Shown in pieces: positions 1 through 6,592 of a stretch of DNA of 15,864 nucleotides. Source of the DNA: JBCBSZ01 sp039197885 (GTDB lineage Bacteria; Actinomycetota; Acidimicrobiia; Acidimicrobiales; Poriferisodalaceae). The translations under genes and the position numbers were made by a program. Position 1 is the first letter of the stretch; each line of letters begins with the position of its first letter. A model generated the notes under the pieces. That model saw nothing but the letters and a program-made list of their open reading frames with translations, ran no database searches and was not told the DNA's origin. The DNA lies in contig JBCCTY010000070.1 of assembly GCA_039197885.1 (NCBI GenBank), positions 1 through 15,864 on the forward strand, given 5' to 3'.

Positions 1-1
1 C

Positions 2-613
2 CGAGGCCTCGACTCGACCGCGACCCTCGGTGATCCGGCGGCGCATCGCCTGCACCGCGCCGGGCTGCGCACCGGGCTCGATCTCGTCGAGGTCCTGCGC
101 GACCTGCCCGAGCCCGACGGACGTCATCCCGACACCGAGCTCGGTGCGCGCTTCGGCCTGGCGGGTCGGATCGTCCGCTCGGATCTGGGCACCCGTGTCA
201 TCCACGTCCCGTTCGGCGACTTCGACACCCACGACGCCCAGCGTCCCCGCCACGACGCACTGATGGCCGAGATCGACGGCGCGCTCGGGGCGTTCCTCCG
301 CGAGCTCGACGACACCGGTCACGCCGACCGCGTCCTCGTCGCCACGACGAGCGAGTTCGGCCGTCGCGTCGAGCCCAGCGGCTCGGGCACCGACCACGGC
401 TCGGCCTCCATCGCGCTCGTCGCGGGTCCGGTCGCCGGGGTGTCGGTCGGCGACCGGCCCTCGCTCACCCGCCTCGACGGCGACGGGAACCTCCGAGCGA
501 CGGTCGCGCTCGACGACTACCTCGCCACTCTCGCCGAGGACTGGTTGGGCCTCCCTCGCTCGGAGGTCTTCGAGTCGTCGCCGTCGACGCTGCCCGAGCT
601 CGTCACCCCCTGA
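2..613 (+). CDS. DUF1501 family protein, C-terminal part (5' end outside window)
   Basis: The frame is open from the left edge to the TGA at 611-613, giving about 203 residues with no start. Family motifs are visible: FDTHDAQ followed by a downstream His, then TTSEFGRRV and GTDHG, and a closing stretch ending in DWLGL. These are hallmarks of DUF1501, a member of the alkaline-phosphatase/sulfatase-like superfamily, often exported and often encoded next to DUF1800 proteins. The His and Asp residues of FDTH and GTDHG are likely metal or active-site positions by analogy with the superfamily. The substrate is unknown. A full DUF1501 protein is about 400 residues, so roughly half is missing. An ATG at 263 lies inside the conserved domain and is not a credible start. 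Confidence 0.85.
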   Translation, partial: RGLDSTATLGDPAAHRLHRAGLRTGLDLVEVLRDLPEPDGRHPDTELGARFGLAGRIVRSDLGTRVIHVPFGDFDTHDAQRPRHDALMAEIDGALGAFLRELDDTGHADRVLVATTSEFGRRVEPSGSGTDHGSASIALVAGPVAGVSVGDRPSLTRLDGDGNLRATVALDDYLATLAEDWLGLPRSEVFESSPSTLPELVTP

Positions 614-674
614 CCGGTGCCCGTGGCATCACCGGGAGCGTTCGGTGTGGTCGCGTCGCGGACCGTGCGATCGC

Positions 675-680
675 TACCGT
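675..680 (+). promoter_or_regulatory. Candidate -10 element (TACCGT) for the lipoprotein gene
   Basis: TACCGT fits the actinobacterial TAnnnT -10 form. It lies 32 nt before the GTG start, giving a leader of about 26 nt that contains the GGAGGG ribosome-binding site. No convincing -35 box is visible. Confidence 0.4.
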
Positions 681-712
681 CGGGGGCCGTTCGAGCTCAC
701 CTGGAGGGACCC

Positions 713-1513
713 GTGCGGACGCGATGGATGTTGGCGATGTTGACCGCGGTGGCGCTCTTCGCGGCGGCGTGCGGCGGAGGCGACTCCGACGACAGCGAGG
801 ACACGACCGCCACCAGCACGACCGCCGACGGCGGCGAGGAGCCCGTCGAGACCTCCGCTCCGGCCACCACCGATGCGCCCGACGAGGAGATCGAGCTCTC
901 CGGTGGTGACCCGAACTCGGAGTGGTGCCAGCTGTCCCGGGAGGTCGAGACGCAGTTCGACCTGGTCGAGGCCGACCCCTTCTTCTTCTTCTCGGCCGAG
1001 GGTCTCGCTCAGGTGAACTCCGTGCTGGACCAGGCGGTGCAGATCGCCCCGGCCGAGATCCGCTCCGACGTGGCCTCCGCCGCCGACACCTTCGGTCAGC
1101 TCGACGAGGTCCTGGCTCGCTACGACTACGACCTGCTGTCGGTGCCGCAGTCCGAGCTCGAGGCGATCGACCAGGAGGGCTCCGAGACGGCCGGTGACCG
1201 CATCGAGGCCTACAACGAGGAGGTCTGCGGCATCCCGGCCGACGACGGTGGCGTCGATGCCGCACCACCTGCTGACGACACCTCCGAGCCGGCCCCTGCC
1301 GGCGAGGCCGACGCCGCCGTGGACCAGTTCGTCGAGCTGCTCACGGCCTCACTGCCGATCACCGAGGACCAGGCCCGCTGCCTGGCCACCGAGCTCGACC
1401 TCGGGCCACTCGTCGCCGACGGCGGCCTCGACCCCAACGATCCGGCGTTGTTCGACCAGCTCTTCGCCGTGCTCGGCGAGTGCGACATCTCGATCACCGA
1501 CCTGACGGGCTGA
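713..1513 (+). CDS. Putative secreted lipoprotein of unknown function
   Basis: The product is 266 residues. It begins with a lipoprotein signal: basic VRTRW, a hydrophobic core, then AAAC with Cys20 as the likely lipidated residue. A Gly/Asp/Thr/Ser-rich linker follows to about residue 65, typical of actinobacterial lipoproteins that need a tether. Two predicted helical regions follow. The first (about 68-165) starts at WCQLS and ends at EEVCG. The second (about 185-266) also carries a Cys pair (QARC and GEC). An acidic Pro/Ala linker separates them. The paired cysteines suggest disulfides outside the membrane. The GTG at 713 was chosen because GGAGGG sits at 703-708 and it gives a proper charged n-region; an in-frame ATG at 728 would lose it, and the GTG at 617 lies upstream of the putative promoter. 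I do not recognise a named family. Confidence 0.8.
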   Translation: MRTRWMLAMLTAVALFAAACGGGDSDDSEDTTATSTTADGGEEPVETSAPATTDAPDEEIELSGGDPNSEWCQLSREVETQFDLVEADPFFFFSAEGLAQVNSVLDQAVQIAPAEIRSDVASAADTFGQLDEVLARYDYDLLSVPQSELEAIDQEGSETAGDRIEAYNEEVCGIPADDGGVDAAPPADDTSEPAPAGEADAAVDQFVELLTASLPITEDQARCLATELDLGPLVADGGLDPNDPALFDQLFAVLGECDISITDLTG

Positions 1514-1517
1514 CCCC

Positions 1518-1523
1518 TACCGT
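1518..1523 (+). promoter_or_regulatory. Candidate -10 element (TACCGT), leaderless, for the EamA transporter
   Basis: TACCGT ends 6 nt before the GTG at 1530, so transcription would begin at or next to the start codon. There is no Shine-Dalgarno sequence, which fits leaderless translation. The box lies 4 nt after the upstream stop codon. Confidence 0.5.
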
Positions 1524-1529
1524 GGGGCG

Positions 1530-2399
1530 GTGAGCGCCCCCACCCGGAGACCAGGCGACGTCCTCGTCGCCGCCCCGCCGGAGGCGCTGTTCGTCCTCGG
1601 TGCCGTCTCGCTCTACGCCGGCTCGTCGCTCGCCGTCCTGGTCTTCGACGAGGTCGACGCCCTCGGCGTCGCCTGGTTGCGGGGCCTCGGAGCGGCGGTG
1701 GTGCTGTCGCTGTGGCGTCGACCGTGGCGGCGCACCTGGACGCCGCGGCGCCTCGCGCTCGTCGCGGTGTTCGGCACGGTCACGACCGGGATGAACACGG
1801 CCTTCTACCTCTCGATCGACCGCATCCCGGTGGGCACGGCGGTCGCCATCGAGTTCCTCGGCCCGGTGGCGGTCGCCGCAGCCCGGACCCGGTCGCGGCG
1901 CGACGTCGCGGCGCTCGGCCTGGTCGTCGTCGGGGTGCTCGCCGTGTCGGGCGTGCGATGGGAGGGCGCCGCGGTCGGCATCCTGTGGGCGCTCACGGCG
2001 GCCACCCTCTGGGGTGGCTACATCGTGTTCGGGCACCGGGTGGCCGGTGACGGGGTCGGGATCGACGGGCTCGCGGTCGGGCTGGCCATCGGGGCCGTCC
2101 TCTTCGCCCCGGTGGCCGCGCCGTCGACCGCGCCGGTGTGGACCGACGCCCGCCTCCTCCTCGTGTGCGTCCTGGTGGCGGTGTGCTCCAACGTCGTGCC
2201 CTACGGCCTCGACCAGATCACCCTGCGACGGCTCACGGCCCAGCGTTTCGCCATGCTCCTGGCCATCATGCCGGTCACCGCCACCCTGGTCGCCGCCGTC
2301 GTGCTCGGGCAGCTGCCCCGACCGCTCGAGGCCGTGGGCATCGGGGTGGTCGTCGTGGCCCTGGCCGTGCGCGACCGCTCCGGCGACGGGCGGACGTGA
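1530..2399 (+). CDS. EamA-family (DMT superfamily) transporter, RhtA-like
   Basis: The 289-residue protein has about ten hydrophobic segments in two EamA repeats, the usual size for a drug/metabolite transporter. The first repeat has GTAVAIEFLGPVAVA around residues 94-108. The second has the conserved run RFAMLLAIMPV around 239-249, followed by a VLGQ segment. These resemble the RhtA threonine/homoserine exporter branch. It probably sits in the cytoplasmic membrane and exports small metabolites, perhaps amino acids; the substrate cannot be read from sequence. The GTG start is supported by the -10 box 6 nt upstream. The gene starts 16 nt after the lipoprotein stop and ends tail to tail with csoR. 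Confidence 0.85.
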   Translation: MSAPTRRPGDVLVAAPPEALFVLGAVSLYAGSSLAVLVFDEVDALGVAWLRGLGAAVVLSLWRRPWRRTWTPRRLALVAVFGTVTTGMNTAFYLSIDRIPVGTAVAIEFLGPVAVAAARTRSRRDVAALGLVVVGVLAVSGVRWEGAAVGILWALTAATLWGGYIVFGHRVAGDGVGIDGLAVGLAIGAVLFAPVAAPSTAPVWTDARLLLVCVLVAVCSNVVPYGLDQITLRRLTAQRFAMLLAIMPVTATLVAAVVLGQLPRPLEAVGIGVVVVALAVRDRSGDGRT

Positions 2400-2415
2400 C
2401 GACGCGGGGCGTCGT
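2399..2415. terminator. Candidate bidirectional terminator hairpin between EamA gene and csoR
   Basis: A perfect 7-bp GC-rich inverted repeat (ACGACGC / GCGTCGT) with a GGG loop lies exactly between two convergent genes. There is no T-tract, common in high-GC actinobacteria. It could end transcription from both sides. Confidence 0.5.
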
Positions 2416-2427
2416 GCGCTCGAGAGG

Positions 2428-2718
2428 TCAGGAGCGGACGAGTCGTTCGATCGCGCTCGTCGCCTCGTCGATCATCCGTGCAGCTCCGTCGGTGTCACCC
2501 GCGGCGGCTGCGTCGACGACGCAGTGTCGGACGTGCTCGTCGAGCATCCCGACGGCGACGCTGCGGAGGGCCTGGTTGGCCGCGCTCACCTGCGTGAGGA
2601 TGTCGATGCAGTAGACGTCGTCCTCGACCATGCGCTGCAGGCCGCGGATCTGGCCCTCGATCCGGCGGAGGCGCTTGAGGTAGTCGTCCTTCTGGTCGCT
2701 GTACCCACGATCGGTCAT
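2428..2718 (-). CDS. csoR: CsoR-family copper-sensing transcriptional repressor
   Basis: The 96-residue protein matches the all-helical CsoR/RcnR family (DUF156). The N-terminal helix holds KRLRRIEGQIRGLQRMVE. The Cu(I) ligands of CsoR are in place: Cys37 after Tyr36, His62 and Cys66 (in DEHVRHCV). This C-H-C set points to copper rather than the nickel/cobalt RcnR type. The apo-protein should bind DNA and Cu(I) should release it. ATG at 2716-2718 is preceded by AGGAGG (plus-strand 2727-2732) at normal spacing. It is divergent from the copper ATPase gene, with two operator-like palindromes between them, so it probably represses both itself and the pump. Confidence 0.93.
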   Translation of the reverse strand: MTDRGYSDQKDDYLKRLRRIEGQIRGLQRMVEDDVYCIDILTQVSAANQALRSVAVGMLDEHVRHCVVDAAAAGDTDGAARMIDEATSAIERLVRS

Positions 2719-2747
2719 CGGTCACACCTCCTGCGCTCCGAGTGGAC

Positions 2748-2753
2748 AGGATA
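2748..2753 (-). promoter_or_regulatory. Candidate -10 element (TATCCT) for csoR
   Basis: On the minus strand TATCCT fits TAnnnT and lies 29 nt before the csoR ATG, leaving room for the AGGAGG site. It overlaps the left CsoR-like operator, so a bound repressor would block it. Confidence 0.45.
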
Positions 2754-2766
2754 CCCCCCGGGGGTG
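2752..2766. promoter_or_regulatory. CsoR-like operator, copy 1
   Basis: The palindrome ACCCCC-C-GGGGGT (2753-2765) has the A/T-flanked C-run/G-run form of known CsoR boxes. It is preceded by GGA, as is copy 2. It overlaps the csoR -10 element. Its centre is 23 bp from that of copy 2, about two helical turns, so two repressor oligomers could sit on the same DNA face. Confidence 0.75.
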
Positions 2767-2774
2767 TCGAAGGA

Positions 2775-2789
2775 TACCTCCCGGGGGTA
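2775..2789. promoter_or_regulatory. CsoR-like operator, copy 2
   Basis: TACCTCCCGGGGGTA is a 15-bp palindrome with one mismatch pair around a central C. It matches the CsoR box form better than copy 1 because both TA/TA ends are present. It overlaps the first bases of the -10 element of the ATPase gene and ends 11 nt before that gene's start. Confidence 0.78.
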
Positions 2790-2793
2790 CCCT
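2788..2793 (+). promoter_or_regulatory. Candidate -10 element (TACCCT), leaderless, for the copper ATPase gene
   Basis: TACCCT ends 7 nt before the GTG at 2801. This predicts a transcript starting at or just before the start codon. Its first two bases are the last two of operator copy 2. A weak -35-like TGTCGA (2765-2770) lies 17 bp upstream. Confidence 0.55.
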
Positions 2794-2800
2794 TGCCGAC

Positions 2801-5017
2801 GTGGTGGACACGACGGACGCACGAACGGCCGACCTCGGGATCGGCGGGATGACCTGCGGCGGATGCGCCGCCCACGTCCAGCACGCCCTCGCCGAGGCCC
2901 CGGGGGTCGTCGATGCCGACGTGAACCTCGCGACGGCTCGTGCCCGGGTCGTGCTCGACGACGGCGTCGACGCTGCGTCGCTCGTCGGAGTGGTCGAGGC
3001 GGCCGGCTACTCGGCCGATCTCCTCGCTGGTCACACACCGTCGGTCGCGGCCGACCAGGCCCGCCGAGCCGAGGAGGACGAGGAGCGCCGTCGGGCCGAG
3101 TGGCTCCGCCGCACCCTCCTCGCCGCCCCGATCGCGCTGATCTTCGTGGCATCGATGTTCTTCCACGACGTCGTGATGGAGCGCACGTGGCTCCGCTGGG
3201 CGATGTTCGCACTCGCGACCCCCGTCCAGTTCGGGGTCGGGTGGCCCATCCTCCGTGGCGCCGTCGAGCGGGCCCGTCACCGTGCGGCCAACATGGACAC
3301 GCTCATCGCCGTGGGCACCCTCTCGGCCTACGGCTACAGCGTCGGGCAGTTGCTGACCGGCGGCACCGACCTCTACTTCGAGGCGTCGGTGGTGATCATC
3401 ACCTTCATCGCCTTGGGCCGCTTCCTCGAGGCACGAGCGAAGGGACGGGCCGGTCGGGCACTGCGGGCGTTGCTCGAGCTCGGGGCCAAGGAGGCGCGCC
3501 TCGTGCGCGACGGCGTCGAGGTGATGGTCCCGGTCGACGAGGTCGTGCCCGGCGACATCGTCAAGATCCGCCCCGGCGAGAAGGTGCCCGTCGACGGTCG
3601 GGTCGTCGCCGGCGAGAGCGCGGTCGACGAGTCGATGTTGACCGGCGAGTCGGTGCCGGTCGACAAGGGCGTCGGCGCCTCGTTGGCCGCCGCCACGATC
3701 AACACCTCCGGGGTGCTCACGATGGAGGCCACGGCCGTGGGCGCCGACACCGCGCTCGCCCAGATCGTCCGTCTCGTCGAGGAGGCGCAGACCGGGACCT
3801 CGTCCGCGCAGCGCCTGGCCGACCGGATCGCCTCCGTGTTCGTCCCGGTCGTCATGGGGATCGCTGCGGTGACCTTCGTCGCCTGGGCCCTGTTCGGCGA
3901 CGTCCGCGACGCCGTCGACGCCTCGGTGGCCGTGCTCATCATCGCCTGCCCGTGCGCGCTGGGGCTCGCCACGCCCATGGCGATCATGGTCGGCACCGGA
4001 CGAGGGGCGCAGCTCGGCATCCTCGTCCGCTCGATCGAGGTCATGGAGCGATCGCGCCAGGTGACGACCGTGGTCTTCGACAAGACGGGCACCCTGACCG
4101 AGGGCGAGATGTCGGTGACCGACGTCGTGGCGGCCCCCGGGACCGACCCCGACCTGCTCCTCACCCGCGCCGGTGCGGCCGAGGCGGACAGCGAGCATCC
4201 CATCGGTCGTGCCATCGCCAGCGAGGCGCGCGAGTCGGGTCGGGCGTTGCCGGCCGCCGAGCGGGTCGAGGCGATCGCGGGCCACGGGATCCGCGCCGAC
4301 GTCGACGGCACGACGGTCTGGGTCGGTCGTCGCAAGCTCGCCGCCGAGGCCGGACTGGTCGTGCCCGAGGCGCTCGAGCAGGCCATCGACGATCTCGAGG
4401 TGCGAGGCCGGACCGTCGTCCTCACCGGTTGGGTGGGTGAGGTCCGCGGCGTGCTCGCGGTCGCCGACACCGTCCGCGACGCGGCGGCAGGGACGGTCGC
4501 TGCGCTGCGGCGCAACGGGCTGTCGGTCGTGATGATCACGGGCGACAACGGTCGGACCGCCGGTGCGATCGCCGAGACCGTCGGGATCGACCGGGTCCTC
4601 GCCGAGGTGCTGCCGGCCGACAAGCGTGACGAGATCGCCCGCCTCCAGGCCGACGGCGAGGTCGTGGCCATGGTCGGCGACGGGGTCAACGACGCACCGG
4701 CGCTCGTCCAGGCCGATCTCGGCATCGCCATCGGCACCGGGACCGACGTCGCCATCGAGTCGAGCGACCTCACGCTGTTGCGCAGCGATCTCGACGGCGT
4801 GGTCACGGCGCTCGAGCTGTCGCAGCGGACGCATCGGACGATCGTGCAGAACCTGTTCTGGGCGTTCGGCTACAACACCGCAGCCATCCCCCTGGCCGCC
4901 GCCGGGCTCCTGAGCCCGCTCATCGCCGGTGCGGCGATGGCGTTCTCGTCGGTGAGCGTGGTGGGCAACAGCCTCCGCCTGCGCCGCTTCGGCGACGGCG
5001 CCGCGCACGACGGATAG
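2801..5017 (+). CDS. copA: Copper-exporting P1B-type ATPase (CopA/CtpV type)
   Basis: The 738-residue membrane pump couples ATP hydrolysis to export of Cu(I). One N-terminal heavy-metal-associated domain carries GMTCGGC, with Cys19 and Cys22 as copper ligands. Hydrophobic helices follow from about residue 105. TGE of the actuator domain is at 281-283. The membrane metal site CPC is at 383-385 inside ACPCALGLATPM. The phosphorylated Asp427 lies in DKTGTLTEG. The P1B-specific HP pair is His466-Pro467, and the GDGVND hinge is at 626-631. The CPC motif together with the divergent CsoR gene supports Cu(I). Length and motif order are normal. The GTG at 2801 is preferred because the -10 box is 7 nt upstream; the next codon is also GTG and cannot be excluded. 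No Shine-Dalgarno sequence is present. Confidence 0.95.
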   Translation: MVDTTDARTADLGIGGMTCGGCAAHVQHALAEAPGVVDADVNLATARARVVLDDGVDAASLVGVVEAAGYSADLLAGHTPSVAADQARRAEEDEERRRAEWLRRTLLAAPIALIFVASMFFHDVVMERTWLRWAMFALATPVQFGVGWPILRGAVERARHRAANMDTLIAVGTLSAYGYSVGQLLTGGTDLYFEASVVIITFIALGRFLEARAKGRAGRALRALLELGAKEARLVRDGVEVMVPVDEVVPGDIVKIRPGEKVPVDGRVVAGESAVDESMLTGESVPVDKGVGASLAAATINTSGVLTMEATAVGADTALAQIVRLVEEAQTGTSSAQRLADRIASVFVPVVMGIAAVTFVAWALFGDVRDAVDASVAVLIIACPCALGLATPMAIMVGTGRGAQLGILVRSIEVMERSRQVTTVVFDKTGTLTEGEMSVTDVVAAPGTDPDLLLTRAGAAEADSEHPIGRAIASEARESGRALPAAERVEAIAGHGIRADVDGTTVWVGRRKLAAEAGLVVPEALEQAIDDLEVRGRTVVLTGWVGEVRGVLAVADTVRDAAAGTVAALRRNGLSVVMITGDNGRTAGAIAETVGIDRVLAEVLPADKRDEIARLQADGEVVAMVGDGVNDAPALVQADLGIAIGTGTDVAIESSDLTLLRSDLDGVVTALELSQRTHRTIVQNLFWAFGYNTAAIPLAAAGLLSPLIAGAAMAFSSVSVVGNSLRLRRFGDGAAHDG

Positions 5018-5020
5018 CGT
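5015..5020 (+). promoter_or_regulatory. Candidate -10 element (TAGCGT) overlapping the copA stop
   Basis: TAGCGT starts with the TAG stop codon of the copper ATPase gene and ends 8 nt before the next GTG start. The hydrolase may therefore have its own leaderless promoter in addition to read-through from copA. Confidence 0.4.
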
Positions 5021-5028
5021 CGGCGAGC

Positions 5029-5856
5029 GTGGCCCACGTCCGCGAACGCCTCACCGTCGCCCCCGATGTCGCCCTCCACGTCGAGCACTGGTCTCCGGAC
5101 GGCCCGGCCCGGGGCCTCGTCGTCGTCGCCCACGGCATCGCCGAGCACATCTCCCGCTACCGGCACGTCGCCGAGCGGCTCGTGGACGCCGGCTGGGAGG
5201 TCGTCGGTCCCGATCATCGCGGCCACGGTCGGTCGAGCGGCGAGCTCGGTGACCTTCCCGACCTCCGGGTGGCGGCGGCCGACCTCGACCGGGTGATCGG
5301 CTGGGCCGAGCCGGGCGACCTGCCGGTGGTCGTCCTCGGGCACTCGATGGGGTCGCTGATCGCTGCTCTGGCGGTCGTCGCTCGGCCTGACCGCTATCGG
5401 GCCCTGGTGCTCTCGGGCACCGCGCTCGACGCCGGTGCCGACGTGCCCGGACCGGCCGTGACGGCGCTCCGCGGCCTCGCACGTGTGGCGCCCCGGGCCC
5501 GGTGGTCGCCCCCGCTCGACACCGAGGGGATCGCCGCTGATCGGGCAGTCGTGCAGGCCTACCGCGAGGACCCGCTCGTCGACCACGGCCGTCCACGCCT
5601 GGGGACGGCCCTCGCCATCCTCCGCGCCGCCGACGCCATCCGGAAGCGTGCGCCGGACATCGTCGTGCCGACCCTCCTGTTGCACGGCGACGACGATCCG
5701 CTCACGCCCATCAGCGGCGCCGAGTGGCTCGAGGCGAACCTCGGCTCCGATGACGTCGAGCTGCGGCGCTACCCGGGCCGACACGAGATCTTCAACGAGC
5801 CCGTGGGCCCGCAGGCGGTCGACGACGTGATCGCCTGGCTCTACACCCGCACCTGA
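5029..5856 (+). CDS. Alpha/beta hydrolase, monoacylglycerol lipase-like (Hydrolase_4/S33)
   Basis: The 275-residue protein has the whole catalytic layout of the monoglyceride lipase/lysophospholipase group. An HG oxyanion-type motif occurs in VVAHGIAEH (about 38-46), then DHRGHGRS. The nucleophile is Ser106 in GHSMGS, the acid is Asp223 in HGDDDP, and the base is His252 in GRHEIFNE. It probably acts in the cytoplasm on acylglycerols or other esters; the exact substrate is unknown. The GTG at 5029 lies 11 nt after the copA stop, so co-transcription with copA is possible, but a TAGCGT box suggests an independent promoter. Nothing in the protein links it to copper. It ends 9 nt from the convergent DUF2889 gene. 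Confidence 0.9.
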   Translation: MAHVRERLTVAPDVALHVEHWSPDGPARGLVVVAHGIAEHISRYRHVAERLVDAGWEVVGPDHRGHGRSSGELGDLPDLRVAAADLDRVIGWAEPGDLPVVVLGHSMGSLIAALAVVARPDRYRALVLSGTALDAGADVPGPAVTALRGLARVAPRARWSPPLDTEGIAADRAVVQAYREDPLVDHGRPRLGTALAILRAADAIRKRAPDIVVPTLLLHGDDDPLTPISGAEWLEANLGSDDVELRRYPGRHEIFNEPVGPQAVDDVIAWLYTRT

Positions 5857-5865
5857 CCCGGATGC

Positions 5866-6528
5866 TCAGCCGCGCATCAGGCTGACCCACTCGTCGGGGT
5901 CACGACCCAGCTCGCGCACGCGATCGATGATCCAGCGTGGGATCTCCAGCTCGGCCCCGGCCTCGATCTCGGCCACCATCTCGCCGTCCTCGGCCCACAC
6001 GTGGCAGGTGTTGAGGTTGCCGGCCATCCGGGCCTTCCGCTCCTCGGGGCTCATCGGACGCGGCGGGGCGACCGGTTGACCGCCACCGTCGGCACGGGCC
6101 TCGTGCATGCGCAACGACCACATCGACTGGATCGCGACGGGGGCCATGGCCTGGAGCAGTGCGGTGGTGTGCGTGCACCCGCGCGGCCCACCGAAGAGCT
6201 CGCGCACGCGATGGGTGAAACCCCGTGCGATCGAGAGGCCGACGAGCTCGTCGTAGTGCTCGACGATGCGGGGGCAGCGGCCGTGGGGGTGGACGTCGAA
6301 GACCACGTCGACGTCGACGATCTCCATCGACGGCACCTGGATCGACAGCTCGACGATCATGTGGTGGATCGTGAGCGGCTCGGGGTCGTCCTCGATGTAG
6401 AGGCCCGGTGGCTTGTCGTCGCGGACCGAGCCCCGGAGGCGGATGCGATCACGGGCCTCGATGAAGCTCGTCACGTCGTAGTTGCGCGTGTGGATCAGCG
6501 GGAGCTCTGGCAGGGGCGGTACGGCCAT
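5866..6528 (-). CDS. DUF2889 family protein
   Basis: The 220-residue protein shows the DUF2889 pattern: an IHTR opening, an IHHM segment followed by a beta-rich stretch and a CPRIV Cys motif, an SIARGFTHRV segment, then GGPRGCTHTT and a helix ending IQSMW. The family function is unknown; the conserved Cys and His of GCTH suggest metal or ligand binding, which is inference. I chose the ATG at 6526-6528 over one at 6592-6594. A TAGCGT box sits exactly 7 nt upstream, the conserved IHTR begins 11 residues later, and the longer start would overlap the divergent gene. The last third carries a Pro/Ala-rich insert before PEERKARMAG. Confidence 0.85.
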   Translation of the reverse strand: MAVPPLPELPLIHTRNYDVTSFIEARDRIRLRGSVRDDKPPGLYIEDDPEPLTIHHMIVELSIQVPSMEIVDVDVVFDVHPHGRCPRIVEHYDELVGLSIARGFTHRVRELFGGPRGCTHTTALLQAMAPVAIQSMWSLRMHEARADGGGQPVAPPRPMSPEERKARMAGNLNTCHVWAEDGEMVAEIEAGAELEIPRWIIDRVRELGRDPDEWVSLMRG

Positions 6529-6535
6529 CGGGTCG

Positions 6536-6541
6536 ACGCTA
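6536..6541 (-). promoter_or_regulatory. Candidate -10 element (TAGCGT), leaderless, for the DUF2889 gene
   Basis: Read on the minus strand, TAGCGT ends 7 nt before the ATG at 6528. It helps fix that start codon. Confidence 0.5.
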
Positions 6542-6551
6542 CCCGAGGCCC

Positions 6552-6557
6552 TACGCT
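6552..6557 (+). promoter_or_regulatory. Candidate -10 element (TACGCT) for the PanB-like gene
   Basis: TACGCT lies 35 nt before the ATG at 6593, leaving a leader of about 29 nt with a weak GGAG. It is back to back with the DUF2889 promoter, 10 bp apart. Confidence 0.35.
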
Positions 6558-6592
6558 CGCTCGGCAGTCGACGAGCGGACGGAGCGGCGGGC

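Noticed and set aside
2014..4440. 808-codon plus-strand open frame over the EamA and copA genes
   Set aside because: Arg/Gly/Pro-rich translation with no domains; it overlaps two well-supported genes in another frame. Long open shadow frames are expected at this GC content.
2495..5008. 837-codon minus-strand open frame antisense to copA
   Set aside because: Composition is that of an antisense shadow, and copA on the other strand has every P1B motif.
5852..5881. CCTGA/TCAGG and GATGC/GCATC repeats at the hydrolase/DUF2889 junction
   Set aside because: The two stems are mutually exclusive and short, so I do not call a terminator.
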